From assembly GCA_963556255.1 (NCBI GenBank), contig OY744612.1:21355532-21419531 (forward strand): 64,000 nucleotides of DNA, given 5' to 3'. Source of the stretch: Allolobophora icterica. Taxonomy: Eukaryota > Annelida > Clitellata > Crassiclitellata > Lumbricidae. The notes under the pieces are model-generated. The model saw nothing but the letters and a program-made list of their open reading frames with translations. It searched no databases and was not told the origin of the DNA. Positions 11,745 to 23,069 of this stretch are shown here, piece by piece (position 1 is the stretch's first letter; each line of letters starts with the position of its first letter). Position numbers and translations under genes: made by a program.

Positions 11745-12465
11745 TGTCATCCACGTGTCAAAACAACAATACGCAACGACAGAACGCATTAACAGAATAT
11801 GTTGTTATAAATTCAGTAAGATAGAACAGAATGTGTCTAAATAATCGCCAATTACAAGAGCAGTATGTAATTAACTCGCTTACACATTATTTGTTTATGT
11901 CATTTAATTACAATTCGAGTTCAGTTCAGTCTGATTAAAGTCTTAAACAAAATCGATAAATGCGAAGTCTAATAAGGTAAACAATGAAAAACGTAACAAA
12001 GCTAAGACGACAAAACGACTAATTAAGCGACGAATTAACAGGCCTACTTCTCTAAAAAGCCTACAAACACAACAACAATTGGATGACCTAGTACTTATTC
12101 GGCTATCTATTTAGATAGGTGAACGACCTATGGATGAGGACGATAATATCTGTCTAATCTACGGACGTCGAAAGCAGCTTCAACAATCGAGTGTACGCGC
12201 TTGTTGTTGGTCACACTATGCAGTGAAACAGAACAAGGTTTCAAGCGAAGATCTGCAGCTAGAGATCTCTCCAGAGGGACATAACCGGAAATTTAAAGGC
12301 AAATTTACAGACTGACAGGCATACAGATAGATAGGCAGGTAGAGAGATAGAGGCAGATAGGCAAACATACTCAGACGGACAAAGTGGCGTGACTAAGTTT
12401 TCCGGAACGCGGGAAGAAAGTAGGGCTAGGCACTTGTGTTCCTAATTCCCTGCTATTATTAGCTG
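11745..12465. other. Non-coding spacer left of the duplicated segment
   Basis: AT-rich, with a short frame at 12130-12315 that has no recognised motif, and a degenerate GATAGGCA stretch (12316-12370). No supported gene. The duplication boundary is at about 12467. Confidence 0.4.
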
Positions 12466-12727
12466 CTATAAGAAAATAATGTGCTCATCAAAAAAACTTC
12501 AGCCCCTCGGAAAATAGGCCTACTCGCCCCGCTTCCTATTAAATGGCTGAAGCTGAAGTAAATACCTCACGCTAACAGAATTTAGAGCTAACCTAGCACC
12601 GTCCACTGTTTAACTTCCCTTAAATAACCCTATTTAAATAACACTACGAAAGGGTGGCGATCCATGGGGAGACAGAGGATTTCACGTGACAATTTCGGCA
12701 GGACACATCATGCAAATTTTCCCCCAT

Positions 12728-12830
12728 TAATAATCGCAATCGTAATATTGCAAATTCCAAATTTCTAAAGAGCTGCTCTAATTAGCTAAGCGCAGAATAC
12801 TAGCTTATTCACGAGCGCTGAAAGATAATA
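12728..12830 (-). repeat. GATTAC-tailed dispersed repeat in the aquaporin A 3' flank
   Basis: On the minus strand it reads TTTCAGCGCTCGTGAATAAG, then GCGCTTAGC, then AGCTCTTTAGAAATTTGG and TTACGATTGCGATTATT. The same copy is present at the homologous site of copy B (49028-49130), so it predates the duplication. If the aquaporin 3' UTR extends this far it would be transcribed. Confidence 0.65.
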
Positions 12831-13197
12831 CCGACACTATAGTGTCATTTTCATAAGATTCTCATTATTAAGGTAGCCTACTAGTCTTATGAAGCCAGTT
12901 ATGATACCAAAAGAAGCACATAAGCGCCAGAAAGAATGAAGTGAGATGTAAATCTTCATTTTCTGTATAATGTCCCCCACATTTAAAACCAGATCATCGC
13001 CGCCGCTGTACACTACGACAACACACATAAGAAATTAATACTGAACATTTCCTGTTGTCTGTCGGCAGGTGGCGCCACAGGAAGCAAACGTATTAAGTAA
13101 GTAAGAGCAAAGTCAGAGCGTCTTGACTGGCGATACCAATCTGTTCTTTGCAAAGCTTGATAAACATCCGAGGCAGGCAGGTGCCCGCGCATGCGCC

Positions 13198-13395
13198 TTA
13201 TGCGGTGTCCTTCAGACGGACGCCCGACTCGTTGGGGTCGGCGGCTGGTCTCCTGCCGCGACTGTCATAATGGCCGTCGTCGTAATCCGAGGTGAAGAAT
13301 CCCTTCAGCTTGTCCACAGTGGCGTTCGTGGCGAACAGGAAGTCGTACAGAACGCCGGCCAGGGCTCCGCCGAGCAGTGGTCCAGCCCAGTAGAC
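13198..13395 (-). CDS. AQP: Aquaporin A, coding exon 3 (last)
   Basis: Acceptor CTGCAG precedes GTCTACTGGGCTGGACC; 65 codons follow, then TAA. The peptide starts VYWAGPLLGGALAGVLYDF, the sixth transmembrane segment of aquaporins with its conserved W-GP-GG pattern. It then runs through a hydrophilic cytoplasmic tail (residues about 250-294) ending SGVRLKDTA. It completes a 294-residue protein with exons 30903-31502 and 14067-14153. The intron to exon 2 is 671 bp and contains a SINE. It differs from copy B by three residues (L237V, N284Y, R289C). Confidence 0.93.
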   Translation of the reverse strand, partial: VYWAGPLLGGALAGVLYDFLFATNATVDKLKGFFTSDYDDGHYDSRGRRPAADPNESGVRLKDTA

Positions 13396-13466
13396 CTGCA
13401 GTAGATATAGTGTCGGAATTATTTTTAAAATGGGCGGGAAGGGGTTATGGGAGAAGAAAAAGAAGG

Positions 13467-13741
13467 TCGGTCCCTTAAGCTAGCCCTGAGCAGCCATGGG
13501 CATGAAGTGTTAGCGACTTCATTTTCTTGGCCTCGGCATATGAGGGCGAGTGGCTAGTCCTCTCCTTCGCAGTCTCATCTTCCTATCGACAGTGTACGGT
13601 CAGTGTACTCATCACAGCTGAGTTGGCTAGGGGGTGCAAGTGGAGCAGAAATCCTGAAAAAATTTCTGTCCTGGCGGGGATTTGAACCCCCGACCTCTCG
13701 ATTGACAGTCCAGCGCGCTAACCACTACACTATTAAGGGAG
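13467..13741 (-). mobile_element. tRNA-derived SINE in intron 2 of aquaporin A
   Basis: The minus strand begins with a tRNA-like head: A box region GTAGTGGTTAGCGCGCTGG, anticodon-loop CTGTCAA (GTC, tRNA-Asp-like), then the B box GGGTTCAAATCCCCGCC at about 13678-13694. A roughly 200-bp body follows (GTACACTGACCGTACACTG, CTCGCCCTCATATGCC, AAGTCGCTAACACTTCATGC). The same insertion is at 50335-50608 in copy B, so it predates the duplication. Another copy is at 36115-36392. The head lacks a clean acceptor stem and sits inside a conserved body, so it is not a tRNA gene. Confidence 0.85.
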
Positions 13742-13744
13742 AGG

Positions 13745-14040
13745 AAATGGGAAAACAACAAAGGTCGGAAAGGTAACAAGATTAGAATGAGGAGCACACA
13801 TTATTTATGGTATGGCAAGGTAAGGAAAGAGGAGACGAGACAAAGTAAGGTAAGATGGGGAAAGGTAACGCAGAGCAAAGTAAGGTACGGTATGACATGA
13901 TATATGTGGAAAAGTAAGCATAATGTAAGGAATGCCATGGTAAAGTACGGTAATTTATATAGTAAGGTAAACCGTCTTTACTGCCATGTCCAATTCCAAA
14001 CCCTTAGATAAGTTCCCCCTTACTTAAAAAGTTAAATTCC
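13745..14040. other. Intron 2 of aquaporin A, AAGGTA-rich
   Basis: Purine-rich intronic DNA with many AAGGTAA/AAGTAAGG strings. It is also found, shorter, at 50620-50790 in copy B. No feature beyond this simple-sequence bias. Confidence 0.6.
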
Positions 14041-14066
14041 TTGATCCGCAGCTGTTCTATACATAC

Positions 14067-14153
14067 CCAGTGAACACCAGGCAGCAGGTTTCCAGACACA
14101 AGGGCCGATCCAAAAGCCCTGGCAGGGTTCATTCCAGATCCAGTGTAAGGAAT
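14067..14153 (-). CDS. AQP: Aquaporin A, coding exon 2 (second NPA loop)
   Basis: The 29-codon exon lies between the acceptor TTGTAAAG and the donor GTATGT, phase 0 at both sides. It begins IPYTGSGMNPAR and ends PGVHW. It carries the second pore signature N209-P210-A211 and the selectivity-filter arginine R212. At the position of the mercury-sensitive Cys189 of human AQP1 it has serine (S206). Only one residue differs in copy B (L224V). It is separated from exon 1 by a 16.7-kb intron. Confidence 0.93.
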
Positions 14154-14699
14154 CTTTACAAGCAGACAAAAAACATCCAGATTAATTTAACAGATTTTCA
14201 GGAGATTTTGGCCCAGAGACCAATTAAGGCATCCTCTTCCCTTTGCTGGTCTATCTTTCGATTTTGCCTCTTCTTCTGTCTACCCGAAGTTTTCTTTCTT
14301 TTAATTTATTAAATTTTATTTATGCCTACTTATATTTTTCCTGCTTATTCGTTTATTTCTGTCTATTTCCTTATTTATTTTGTTTATTTGTGATAAAGTG
14401 CAGTTGAGACGTTTAAAATTCCTTTAAACAGATCGCTTGTGCTCATTATTCGTGATTAACTGTGTTTACTGCTTTTCCGTTTATTGTGTTTATTAGTTCG
14501 AATCTCTGTATCCAGTTAAGTGTCAAGATGAATTTATGGGACAAATATAATGACTTAAACTGGACGTAAGCAGATAGAACCCTTCCTCATCCAAATGTTT
14601 ATACAAAGAATATGTGTGTGTTTATGTCTATGTTTGCGCAAATGCAAGCCTATATGTCCATATGAATGTCTATGTATGCATATATGTATGTGTATGTGT

Positions 14700-14820
14700 A
14701 CCCATAATAGCGGAGTAGGGTAGGGGCGCAGGTGGAACAGAAATCGTGAAGCAAATTTTTGCTCTGGTGGAGATTTGAATCCCCGATCTTATGTGTTTAG
14801 TGCCAAACGTGTCCATTCGA
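14700..14820 (-). mobile_element. SINE fragment (tRNA head and first body part)
   Basis: On the minus strand GATTTGAATCTCCACCAGAGC... is a diverged B box to head boundary, followed by CAGAAAT...TCCACCTGCGCCCC as in the full SINE copies. It is truncated at both sides. Confidence 0.5.
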
Positions 14821-14879
14821 GTGGGGCCTATCACCACAGGAGTTAAGGGTCGGTTAAGAGTTAAGACCCTTATCTGTTG

Positions 14880-16200
14880 CAGTTTTTGGCCCTTGTTAAC
14901 GTGATGGCAATTGATTGCCTTTGTAAACACCCTATCTACGGCGCTATGTAAGCTGCCATTTTTTACAATTTTAGATTTTACGACCCTGAAAAACATATTT
15001 TACTCTTGGCAACACAATTGAGTTTTGTAAGTACCTCAGCGCCCTTACAGAAGGTGAGTCAGAGTGCTCATCTACACTGGGGCTATATGAAATCAGGTCA
15101 GCACAAGAGCTAGATAGTTAAGTTGTATATTCCAGCGTCCAGGTGAAAATCCAGAAGGTCAGGCCGGAGATAAAGCGTGATTCTAAGGTGGAAAGTGTTT
15201 ATGGTGGTAATGGTGGTAGCAGGGTGGTGCTGGATCGGCTGGAAGACAGGATAGAGCAAGAACAGAGAAGTACAATGACTTGGTAGTTAGTCGACCTCAA
15301 AGCAGCTTCCTCTATAAACAAACAATTACTGTTGTTCGGCCGACGTTTCATTTCCGTCCCAATGAATCGCAAATTGCAATGATGTGACGTCGATTCCCAC
15401 GCCTCGGGCAGCATCGCCCGTGTGTACTAAACAACACCTTGCACCAGCCTGGGAATTATCTTCCTTTGTGCACCATTTGACCTCTCCTCCACGTCCCTTA
15501 CAAACGGGTAAACAGATAAGTTGAGTCGGGGTTTACGCTGAACACATTAAAGTACTTTGACACCCCAAAACACAACCACCTGCAGCCTACAGATGTCATC
15601 TTATGACAGGAAAGAGTCACGATTAAGGACCACCTACTGGTATTGAAACCGCTGGTGTGAATGGATTAACCACACCCTGGTAAACCACTTCCGGTGCTGA
15701 CCCAGTAGTATGGTAATGTAATCATTGATTGGCGGCGATACATTTTCTACAAGGGAATGCCAGAAGACCACACTATATATAGGCAAACACTCCGCTCAAT
15801 CCGCTTCTTTTTGCTCTAACACTTCCTCGCCCTCCCGCCGCCTCATCTCGAAATTTCTCTATAGCTCAAGCTGCTCCACCCCGCTGGAATTAACCTTCGC
15901 CAGAATTACAACCCATCCTACAAATTCACCAACACTGCACTTCTTTCAACACTGAAAACCACTCCCCTTCCACAATCCTATCATGAATCTTCCTTTTCTT
16001 ATTCCAGCCGCTCCAATTCTTACACCATCCTCCGTAGCCGTCTGACCTTTGGATCTTGACCAGCAACGTCGTCTGATCTCATCTGCCCATCGATTCATTT
16101 TGACTGAGCGCCTGTAACTAATCTGCTCTCCACGACTTAGCTTGTATTATTAGTGCCAAACGTGTCCATCGAAGTGCGGTAGATAATCATGCACGATATA
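14880..16200. other. No gene seen
   Basis: Intronic DNA of aquaporin A with a few unremarkable short frames (for example 15414-15199 minus and 15725-15955 plus) without recognisable motifs. Confidence 0.4.
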
Positions 16201-16391
16201 GCACAGTAGAATCTTAAGAGATTGCGATTACGATTCGTTCATGACAAATTCTTTAGCATAATAAATAGACAGAAGTTTCCTGAACAGAAGCTGTGCTGTG
16301 ACGTGATTTCTCATTGTGACGTATTCTATGACGCTGGATCACAAAGGTCACAGTGCATTAAGGCGTTCACAATCAGGTATACCATTCGAAA

Positions 16392-16812
16392 TGTAATAAT
16401 CATACATATAATATCCATAGAGCGTGTGTCTGTCGGAGGACGCTCTGGAATCTATTGTAAAACAGAAACCGTTTGTGACGTCAGTACTGCCGTCTTGACG
16501 ACGGCGATCAGAGTATTTTAACCAACGACATAATTATATAGGCCTATATACACTGCCGTCATAATATGACGTCATAATATGACGGGCAATTAATTAATTA
16601 TTAATTCAACTAGTGCATTTGCCCGTCATTATTATGACGTCATATTATAGGCCTATAATTAGGCCTATGTATCGTTGGTTATCGCCGTCGTCAAGACCGC
16701 CGTCGTCAAGACAACCGGTTTATGTTTCACAATAGAACATAACCCGTTCGTGACGTAGCGTCCCCCGACAGAGACACTATATGGATATAATATGTATAGA
16801 TTATTAATTCAA
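16392..16812. repeat. 420-bp imperfect palindrome (fold-back element)
   Basis: Two arms of about 200 bp are inverted around an AT-rich centre near 16605. Matching pairs from outside in are: ATAATATCCATAGAG with TATGGATATAATATG; CTGTCGGAGGACGC with GCGTCCCCCGACAG; CCGTCTTGACGACGGCGAT with ATCGCCGTCGTCAAGAC; AACCAACGA with TCGTTGGTT; TATGACGTCATAATATGACG with its complement; and GACGGGCAA with TTGCCCGTC. The arms contain three TGACGTCA (CRE) palindromes. It looks like a fold-back DNA transposon or the product of an inverted duplication. Confidence 0.85.
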
Positions 16813-17290
16813 TTATTAATTAATTAACCGCGATCTAATGCTCTCCTGGCCATGAGTAATAAGTATTACCATTACTCTATCCCTCCTCCTCTATGCGAGC
16901 TCCAAATTCGATCAGTTCTCGTGTCAAAACACACATCTAAATGTAGGCTAGATAAACACTGAACAATTGTTTTCTTATTGGAACGACTTTCGTGCTGGAA
17001 CTTGTACTTGCGTCCGAAATCGAAGTTTATCCGACAGCCAAACGGAGAATCAATTACGAAACCTGTTGTCGTAATTGGAAGCACACCTCTCTTGCGCTGT
17101 CGAGATAAGAAATGGCAAAAACAAGCTCAGGGCAGCCACCGGTTCTGATCCGTGCGTTCATATCGGCTAATATTGGCTTATCTAACAAGCAGGTCAGCAT
17201 AGGTGTTTTGTTTTTATATCTTCATGTAGTCTTAACGTCTGAATCTAACGACAAGTAGGCCTAACAATCGAAAGCTAAGGGATTATTGCT

Positions 17291-17309
17291 CTGATAATGG
17301 TGGTGGTGG

Positions 17310-17363
<54 letters not shown>

Positions 17364-17376
17364 CGACGACGACGAC

Positions 17377-17409
<33 letters not shown>

Positions 17410-17425
17410 AATAACAATAATAATA
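17291..17425. repeat. GAT/GAC trinucleotide array
   Basis: A (GGT)n(GAT)n(GAC)n(GAT)n compound microsatellite. Confidence 0.95.
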
Positions 17426-17499
17426 ACTTGGACGAGGGTTAACCGTTCCGGAAAAAACAACTAATTTAATCTCTAAGACCCTGAGGAACGAAGTACCTC

Positions 17500-17668
17500 A
17501 GGGCAAAAATAATAATAATAATATAAACGCTTTAATGCCGTGGCGTTCAGCGGTTCCTTTGTCAAAGCTCTGTCCGACACTGAAGAGCCGTTCCAGAATA
17601 AATCACACTAATAATTTCTAAGTAAAAATAATAATAATAACAACAACAATAATAATAATATAAGTTCC

Positions 17669-17760
<92 letters not shown>
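17500..17760. repeat. AAT trinucleotide arrays
   Basis: Short AAT runs at 17506 and 17630 lead into a pure (AAT)n array at 17671-17760. That array provides the target site for the MITE that follows. Confidence 0.95.
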
Positions 17761-18013
17761 CGGTGCTTTTTCTAGAAAAATAGGTCCCGGAACTGAAAAA
17801 TAGGTACCGGAACAATAATGGAAGGGATAAAATCCCGAGAAAAACGGGATTGGGGTTTGGGAGGGGTCACAATAAACACTGATAACACTTCACATCACTG
17901 AATTTAATTAAAATAACTAAACTATCGTGTTTGTTATTAAAATAAATTATTTTTTAGTATCTGAAAAAGGTGCCGGAACGCCGTTCCGTCGCGTTCCGGC
18001 TGAAAAAGCACTG
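17761..18013. mobile_element. hAT-type MITE in an AAT microsatellite
   Basis: Ends are CGGTGCTTTTTC (left, first A changed to G) and GAAAAAGCACTG (right). The flanks are ATAATAAT on both sides, so the 8-bp duplication is hidden in the microsatellite. Internal landmarks are CCCGGAAC, AACGGGATTGGGG and AACGCCGTTCCG. An inverted relative sits at about 28095-28262. Confidence 0.75.
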
Positions 18014-18087
18014 ATAATAATAATAAAAGCAATAGCTTTTAAGACTTTGGGACCAGTTAACTCCAAGGGACTGGCATTTCTCGCTGA

Positions 18088-18627
18088 CAGTGACGTATAT
18101 AATCATATGTCCAGAGGTGCAAGGCACCCGGGTCCACGACCTCTAGGGGCCCACAGAGAGACACCAGGCAATTTTATAACCACAGCTGAAAGTTTCTTTT
18201 TACAATAATTATCTAATCCGAATTCCTGCCTATTTGGTGACAGATTTAGCAGAGGCCCACTTGTGATGTTCGCAGGTTTCGACAGTCGACACGCTGGCAC
18301 TATCTGTAAAACAGTGAAATATTACGCAATTTTATGACTGTGACCCAAGACCTTGATTTAGGCATTGGACCTTAGTGGGGGATGGGATACTCGCATGTTT
18401 CAACAGTCGGCACGCTGGCACTATCTGTAAAACAGTGAAATATTACGCAATTTTATGACTGTGGCCTAAGACCTTGATTTAGGCATTGGACCTTAGTGGG
18501 GGATGGGATACACACGAATCCATGACGATATTGGTAAGAATGCAAGGCTACAGGCATTACAGGTCCAAACAGGGGCCCACGCGGGACCCTCTGCACCCGG
18601 GCCCATGAAAAGCTAGCTACGCCACTG
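18088..18627. mobile_element. hAT-type MITE with an internal 120-bp tandem duplication
   Basis: The left end CAGTGACGTA and right end TACGCCACTG are inverted repeats with one mismatch. The 8-bp target CTCGCTGA is perfectly duplicated (18080-18087 and 18628-18635). Inside, a block of about 120 bp beginning TTTCRACAGTCGRCACGCTGG (about 18276 and 18396) is present twice in tandem, almost identical. No transposase. Confidence 0.88.
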
Positions 18628-19389
18628 CTCGCTGACGTGTCTAGGACGTCTCCTGTACCAAACCTTGGGAGACCTAAGAGAAACTAGTTGTTTGTTTCAA
18701 CGCCTATCCATCGTTATTAAGCGTTTAATCGCTGTCGCATTCCACAGCAATTTCGTTGTCCCAGATCTTGACAAGGACGGTCACTCCAGAATCAACACCA
18801 TTAATTACTAGTATCTTACAACTGATGGATCACATATACTTCGGGTAAAAAAGTAATAATAACGTGTAGAGGGATCAGGTGCTGTATAAAGTGCAACGAA
18901 CTCTCACTCGCTACTGCCTCTTCACTTTCCCCATCTACTGTTCGGGATTTTCGCTTGACTCTGCATTCTGTCTAAAACCTCAGACTCAGAAAGGTGCAAT
19001 TTCCCGGGCCTGCTTGTTCCACCTATTGATGAAGTTGCACACATACATGCATACATACATATACACACACACGCATACACACAGACATACATGCGTGGAC
19101 TTAGGACGGGCTGAAACCCAGAATTTCAGTCTGTCTTAATATTTATAACATTCGGAAACCTGGAGGTGCGAGTCCAAAGCTTAAACGCAGTCTGCTGCGG
19201 ACCTACCAAACTCATGGGACTTGTTTATGTCAATTGACCATTGCTATAGATCGCCAATGGTCAGTTAGTGAGAGGTCAAACAGACTGATAAGTGGTCCAT
19301 CTAGACTAATTGGTCCATTCTCCTCCGCTGCCTACTGACCCAGATTTTGACCCGAACTGACCCCTATCATTTTTAATTGGAATGTCGGC

Positions 19390-19496
19390 ATATCAGTGGC
19401 AGCCTCTGTCTCTGTCTGTTTGTCAGTCTCTGTATCTCTGTTTGTCTGTCTCTCTGTCCCTATCTGTCTCCCTATTTCTGTCGCTCTCTGTCTCTG

Positions 19497-19530
<34 letters not shown>

Positions 19531-19540
19531 AGCAGACGCT
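19390..19540. repeat. CTGTCT-rich simple repeat
   Basis: Degenerate (CTGTCT)n tract. Open frames of leucine, serine and cysteine over it are repeat translations. Confidence 0.9.
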
Positions 19541-20001
19541 GTTATTGTTGTATACTGTTTACGAAGTTAGTGATGTCACCTCTTGGTGTCGATATATATA
19601 CTCCTTTGGCTTTCGGTGACTGGTGGCGACGCCTGACCACGGAGGGAGTTGACGTCTGGATAAGCTTATCTCGAGTCCGCCTGAAAATGGCCTTCAGCTG
19701 GACATCACAGTCCTGCTGCTGAGCCTGCTGGACCTGTGTGATTCATGATGCTAGCTGTTGGACGAATGCCGATCTGCCTCCCTGGTCGTGATGGATGAGT
19801 TTTGATACAGCCCGCAGAGTGAGCGATGAGTGTAGAGTAAACATGACCAGTGCACTGCGCTGGTGGATATTTTCTCTTCATCTTCAGATGCGCAAGAGAT
19901 GAATTGAAATCAAATGTGTACCCAGCAGAGTCGGACATTGGGTCACATACACATTGATACTGAACTAAGCCATTGACTCCTACGCATACTGTGTGTGTAT
20001 G

Positions 20002-20166
<165 letters not shown>

Positions 20167-20169
20167 TAA

Positions 20170-20310
20170 CCTCTAGGTATTCATTCATTCATTCGTTCAT
20201 TCAAAATTTGATATAGCGCACCTTCAAGAAACCTATTCAGAAGCGCTCCCAGCCCAGCCACGGCAATAGAGATTAGACTTGAGCAGCTTGTTAAAAGCAG
20301 ATGTGTTACC
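20170..20310 (-). mobile_element. LINE 3' end with (TGAA)n tail
   Basis: The minus strand reads GGAGCGCTTCTGAATAGG, GGTGCGCTATATCAAATTTTG, then (TGAA)n. This is the usual 3' end of RTE/CR1-like LINEs, with a short tandem tail where reverse transcription starts. Only the terminal part is present. Confidence 0.55.
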
Positions 20311-20404
20311 CCTTGGGGAGAAGGCGAATCTCTAACGGAAGACCTTTGGTATACAGTAGTTCACGACCAAGCTTATGTTTACTGCATTTTAAAACAGTAC
20401 TGTC

Positions 20405-20505
20405 GCAGTAATCATAATCGTAAGCTCCACATTTCTAAAGCGCTGCTCTAAAGCAGCTAAGCGCAAAGCACCGGCTTATTCACGAGCGCTGAAGTGCACG
20501 ATGGT
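20405..20505 (-). repeat. GATTAC-tailed dispersed repeat
   Basis: On the minus strand: AGCGCTCGTGAATAAGCCGG, TGCTTTGCGCTTAGCTGC, AGCAGCGCTTTAGAAATG, TTACGATTATGATTAC. It is one of the best-conserved copies of this family (others at 8195, 12728, 34155, 49028). Confidence 0.65.
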
Positions 20506-20899
20506 TAAGTGTCTGGCACGATGTCACCGAGAAGCCCAGCCGGTGACTAAGAGGAGGCAACCCGCCCACATGTGCCGAGAATAGGAATGAAGTCGTTATC
20601 AATGCACTCCCACGGCTGCTTGTGGATGATCTCTGAAGACAGCCGCAGCTTTGTTCTTATTACTATATATATATATTGTAAGCAATTGTACTTTATATTA
20701 TACAGTAGCAACAGCCCTGCTAGCAATTTCGTGGATATTAAACGGAACCCTTGTGGGCTATATAAGTGGTATCGTATGGGAATATGAGTCATAAATGCAT
20801 GGGCTCCAGGTGGGGAGGCTACCAGAGAAGGCGCCGCACCACAGAAGTTATAAAACAATGACATTCTGCCACGTTACATGGGTCATTTATCCGAATTGT

Positions 20900-21640
20900 T
20901 ACAAATTCGGTGATGGAAAGAACAATTTTCCCCAAAACTTGCTGGAATTGCTTTCTTTAGACATGTACATAGTTAGATTAACTAATTTGAAAGAAATCCA
21001 CTATATTTTTAATCGTAAGTTAATTATTTTTCAGATTTTATACAGTAAAAAATCCTGTTTTGTCATTATGGACAAGTATAAATAGGCTCAAAAATAAAAT
21101 AAATATTACGAAAATCAGTCTAAATGTTTCATGATTGCATATGCTAGCTACCAAGTAATCAAAATAATAATACTTTTGTTACAGCTAGGTTGTTATGGCA
21201 TAGCTGAATTTATTGCATTGTACACAGTGTTGGACAGAGGATGGTAATGATATTTTGTATACATTTAGTAAATTTGTCTAAATTTCCAAACTCTAACAGC
21301 TGCAACAGTTATGAAAAATGTTAATCTGTTCATTCTTTGAAAGATAGGCAAAATATTTGATGCAATTACATAAAAAAAAACTCAAAAACCCAGATGGGAC
21401 ATCAATTCTGCACGTTTCGGATAATGACCCACGTATAAATTAAGCTGTTCTCTGTTACTAATCGCCCATCTTAAATAACCCTTGTTTACCGGTTTCATCG
21501 TGATTAAAGCCACTTCAAAGCGCCGCTAATCACCGCGAATTGCTTTTCGGCGTTTTGTAAACGATAAGTTGAATAGATAACTCTAATAGGTAAATAAGTA
21601 TAATTAGATAAGCTCTAATAAATATAATAGATCGGCTTTC
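20900..21640. other. No gene seen
   Basis: Very AT-rich intronic DNA without recognisable coding or repeat structure. Confidence 0.4.
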
Positions 21641-21643
21641 CAT

Positions 21644-21649
<6 letters not shown>

Positions 21650-21687
<38 letters not shown>

Positions 21688-21762
21688 CACACAAACAAAC
21701 ACATACACACAAACACACAAACACACACTCACAAACACACAAAAGCACACACACACACACGG
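21650..21762. repeat. AC dinucleotide array
   Basis: (AC)n with ACAAAC interruptions. Confidence 0.95.
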
Positions 21763-22417
21763 CTCCGGGCTTTAAGGCGCTAACAAGATACATTAGATCA
21801 TGATTTCGGGGAGAAATGAACGCGACAGTTTTATTGCAAATGTCCAATTAGCTGGAAACTAAATCCATTAATAGATGCGAGTTTTTCGTGAGCTGACGCT
21901 GTGTGCGTGTGAGCCCGCACCCAATTCGCGGCCCAGGGCAAATAACATTATTTCATTAAACGTGGAGCCTTGTCGATTGATATGTATGGGCAACCCGCCT
22001 GTTTTTAACCCTGTTTATGACTTTCTGGAGAGAAGCACAGATAGATACGAATCGATGGATTCCCAGCAAACACACCCGCACGGGTCCCTTGTGGGTTTCA
22101 TCCGGTTTGACGGTACGGTTTTCTCTTGGTTTTTGACCACGGTTTGCGTAAGGGACCCTTACGGTCCAGCCCGCGTCGGTGGCGCCTCCTACCGGTATTC
22201 GTATTTCTACCGCCAGTCCGCCATTTTGTGTGCCTGCCGTTTCGAATGTAGAAATATTTGAGAGATCGCGATTTGTTTGTGTGAAAAGTAAGATTACGTT
22301 ATATTTATTATACTAATGAACCTATCTCTGTGTACATTAACAGTTTATGTAAATACTGTATTTAATTGTGGTCGGGATAGACGAAACGGAGATTGCAGTG
22401 GGTAAAATTAGGGCTGT

Positions 22418-22628
22418 AGCCTAGTGGTAAAATTAGAGGTGAGTACACGCTACCGGTTAGTTTTCCGAAACAAATTAGAGGCGAGTATACGCTACAGTAT
22501 TTTGTGAGTATACGCTACAGTATTTTAATATAAATAAATATAACTATTTGGGAGGTGAGTATACGGTCTCTAGAGGTGAGTACACACTGTATAGTGTATA
22601 CCCGCGTATACCCTCGACTACAGCCCTG
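22418..22628. mobile_element. CAGGGCTGTAGT-family MITE, second copy
   Basis: It starts AGGGCTGTAGCCTAGTGG and ends GACTACAGCCCTGG, and shares the GAGGTGAGTACACGCTACCGG and GTATACCCGCGTATACCC blocks with 10243-11567. It is uninterrupted, so it shows the size of the empty element (about 210 bp). No clean target duplication was found at this site. Confidence 0.7.
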
Positions 22629-22796
22629 GTTAGGGTTATGGACTGTACGGTAAACTTGCGCTATGAGGGTCCTAATGTTATGGTCTGACCCAAATTCAAG
22701 GGGCTATGTATTACTGTGTGACAAGAGGTCGCACCTTGACACTAGTTAGCGCCCAGACACCAATAGGGCTATTTAAATGAAAGCACATCGACAAAT

Positions 22797-23065
22797 ATTC
22801 AGCAGCAATGACACTAGTTTTCAAGTTTATCCGTGTTAGATGTTGACATCTCTCAGTTAAGTCACATTAAAGTTTCATTTAAACATTTTGAACATTTATC
22901 CAATAAATGTGGCTTAAAGTTTCATAGATTATACTTGAACGTTTAGCTTAAACTTCCTATAAATTTAGCTTAAAGTTTCATTTGAACATAGTATCCTTTA
23001 AATTTAGCTTATACATTGTTGAACGTTTACAATAAACTTGAAAACTAGCGTCATTGCTGCTGAAT
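22797..23065. mobile_element. MITE with 32-bp TIRs
   Basis: The terminal 32 bp at 22797-22828 and 23034-23065 are reverse complements with a single mismatch. The outermost bases are ATTCAGCAGCAATGAC. Inside are four degenerate repeats of TTTAGCTTAAAGTTTCAT. The target duplication is unclear (the flanks share only AT/AAT). Long TIRs and no coding sequence suggest a Mutator-like or unclassified MITE. Confidence 0.8.
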
Positions 23066-23069
23066 GAAA

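Noticed and set aside
11317..11844. 175-codon frame starting MKKLVYALKERK
   Set aside because: It reads through the fold-back end of the 918-bp DNA element and a TG repeat; the same start occurs in copy 1 on the other strand.
13123..13404. Plus-strand frame over 13.1-13.4 kb and its twin at 49926-50207
   Set aside because: Antisense shadows of the aquaporin last exons, whose minus-strand frames have splice sites and family motifs.
13660..13745. Possible tRNA gene (good B box)
   Set aside because: The acceptor stem does not close and the same head is joined to a conserved 200-bp body in several copies, so it is a SINE.
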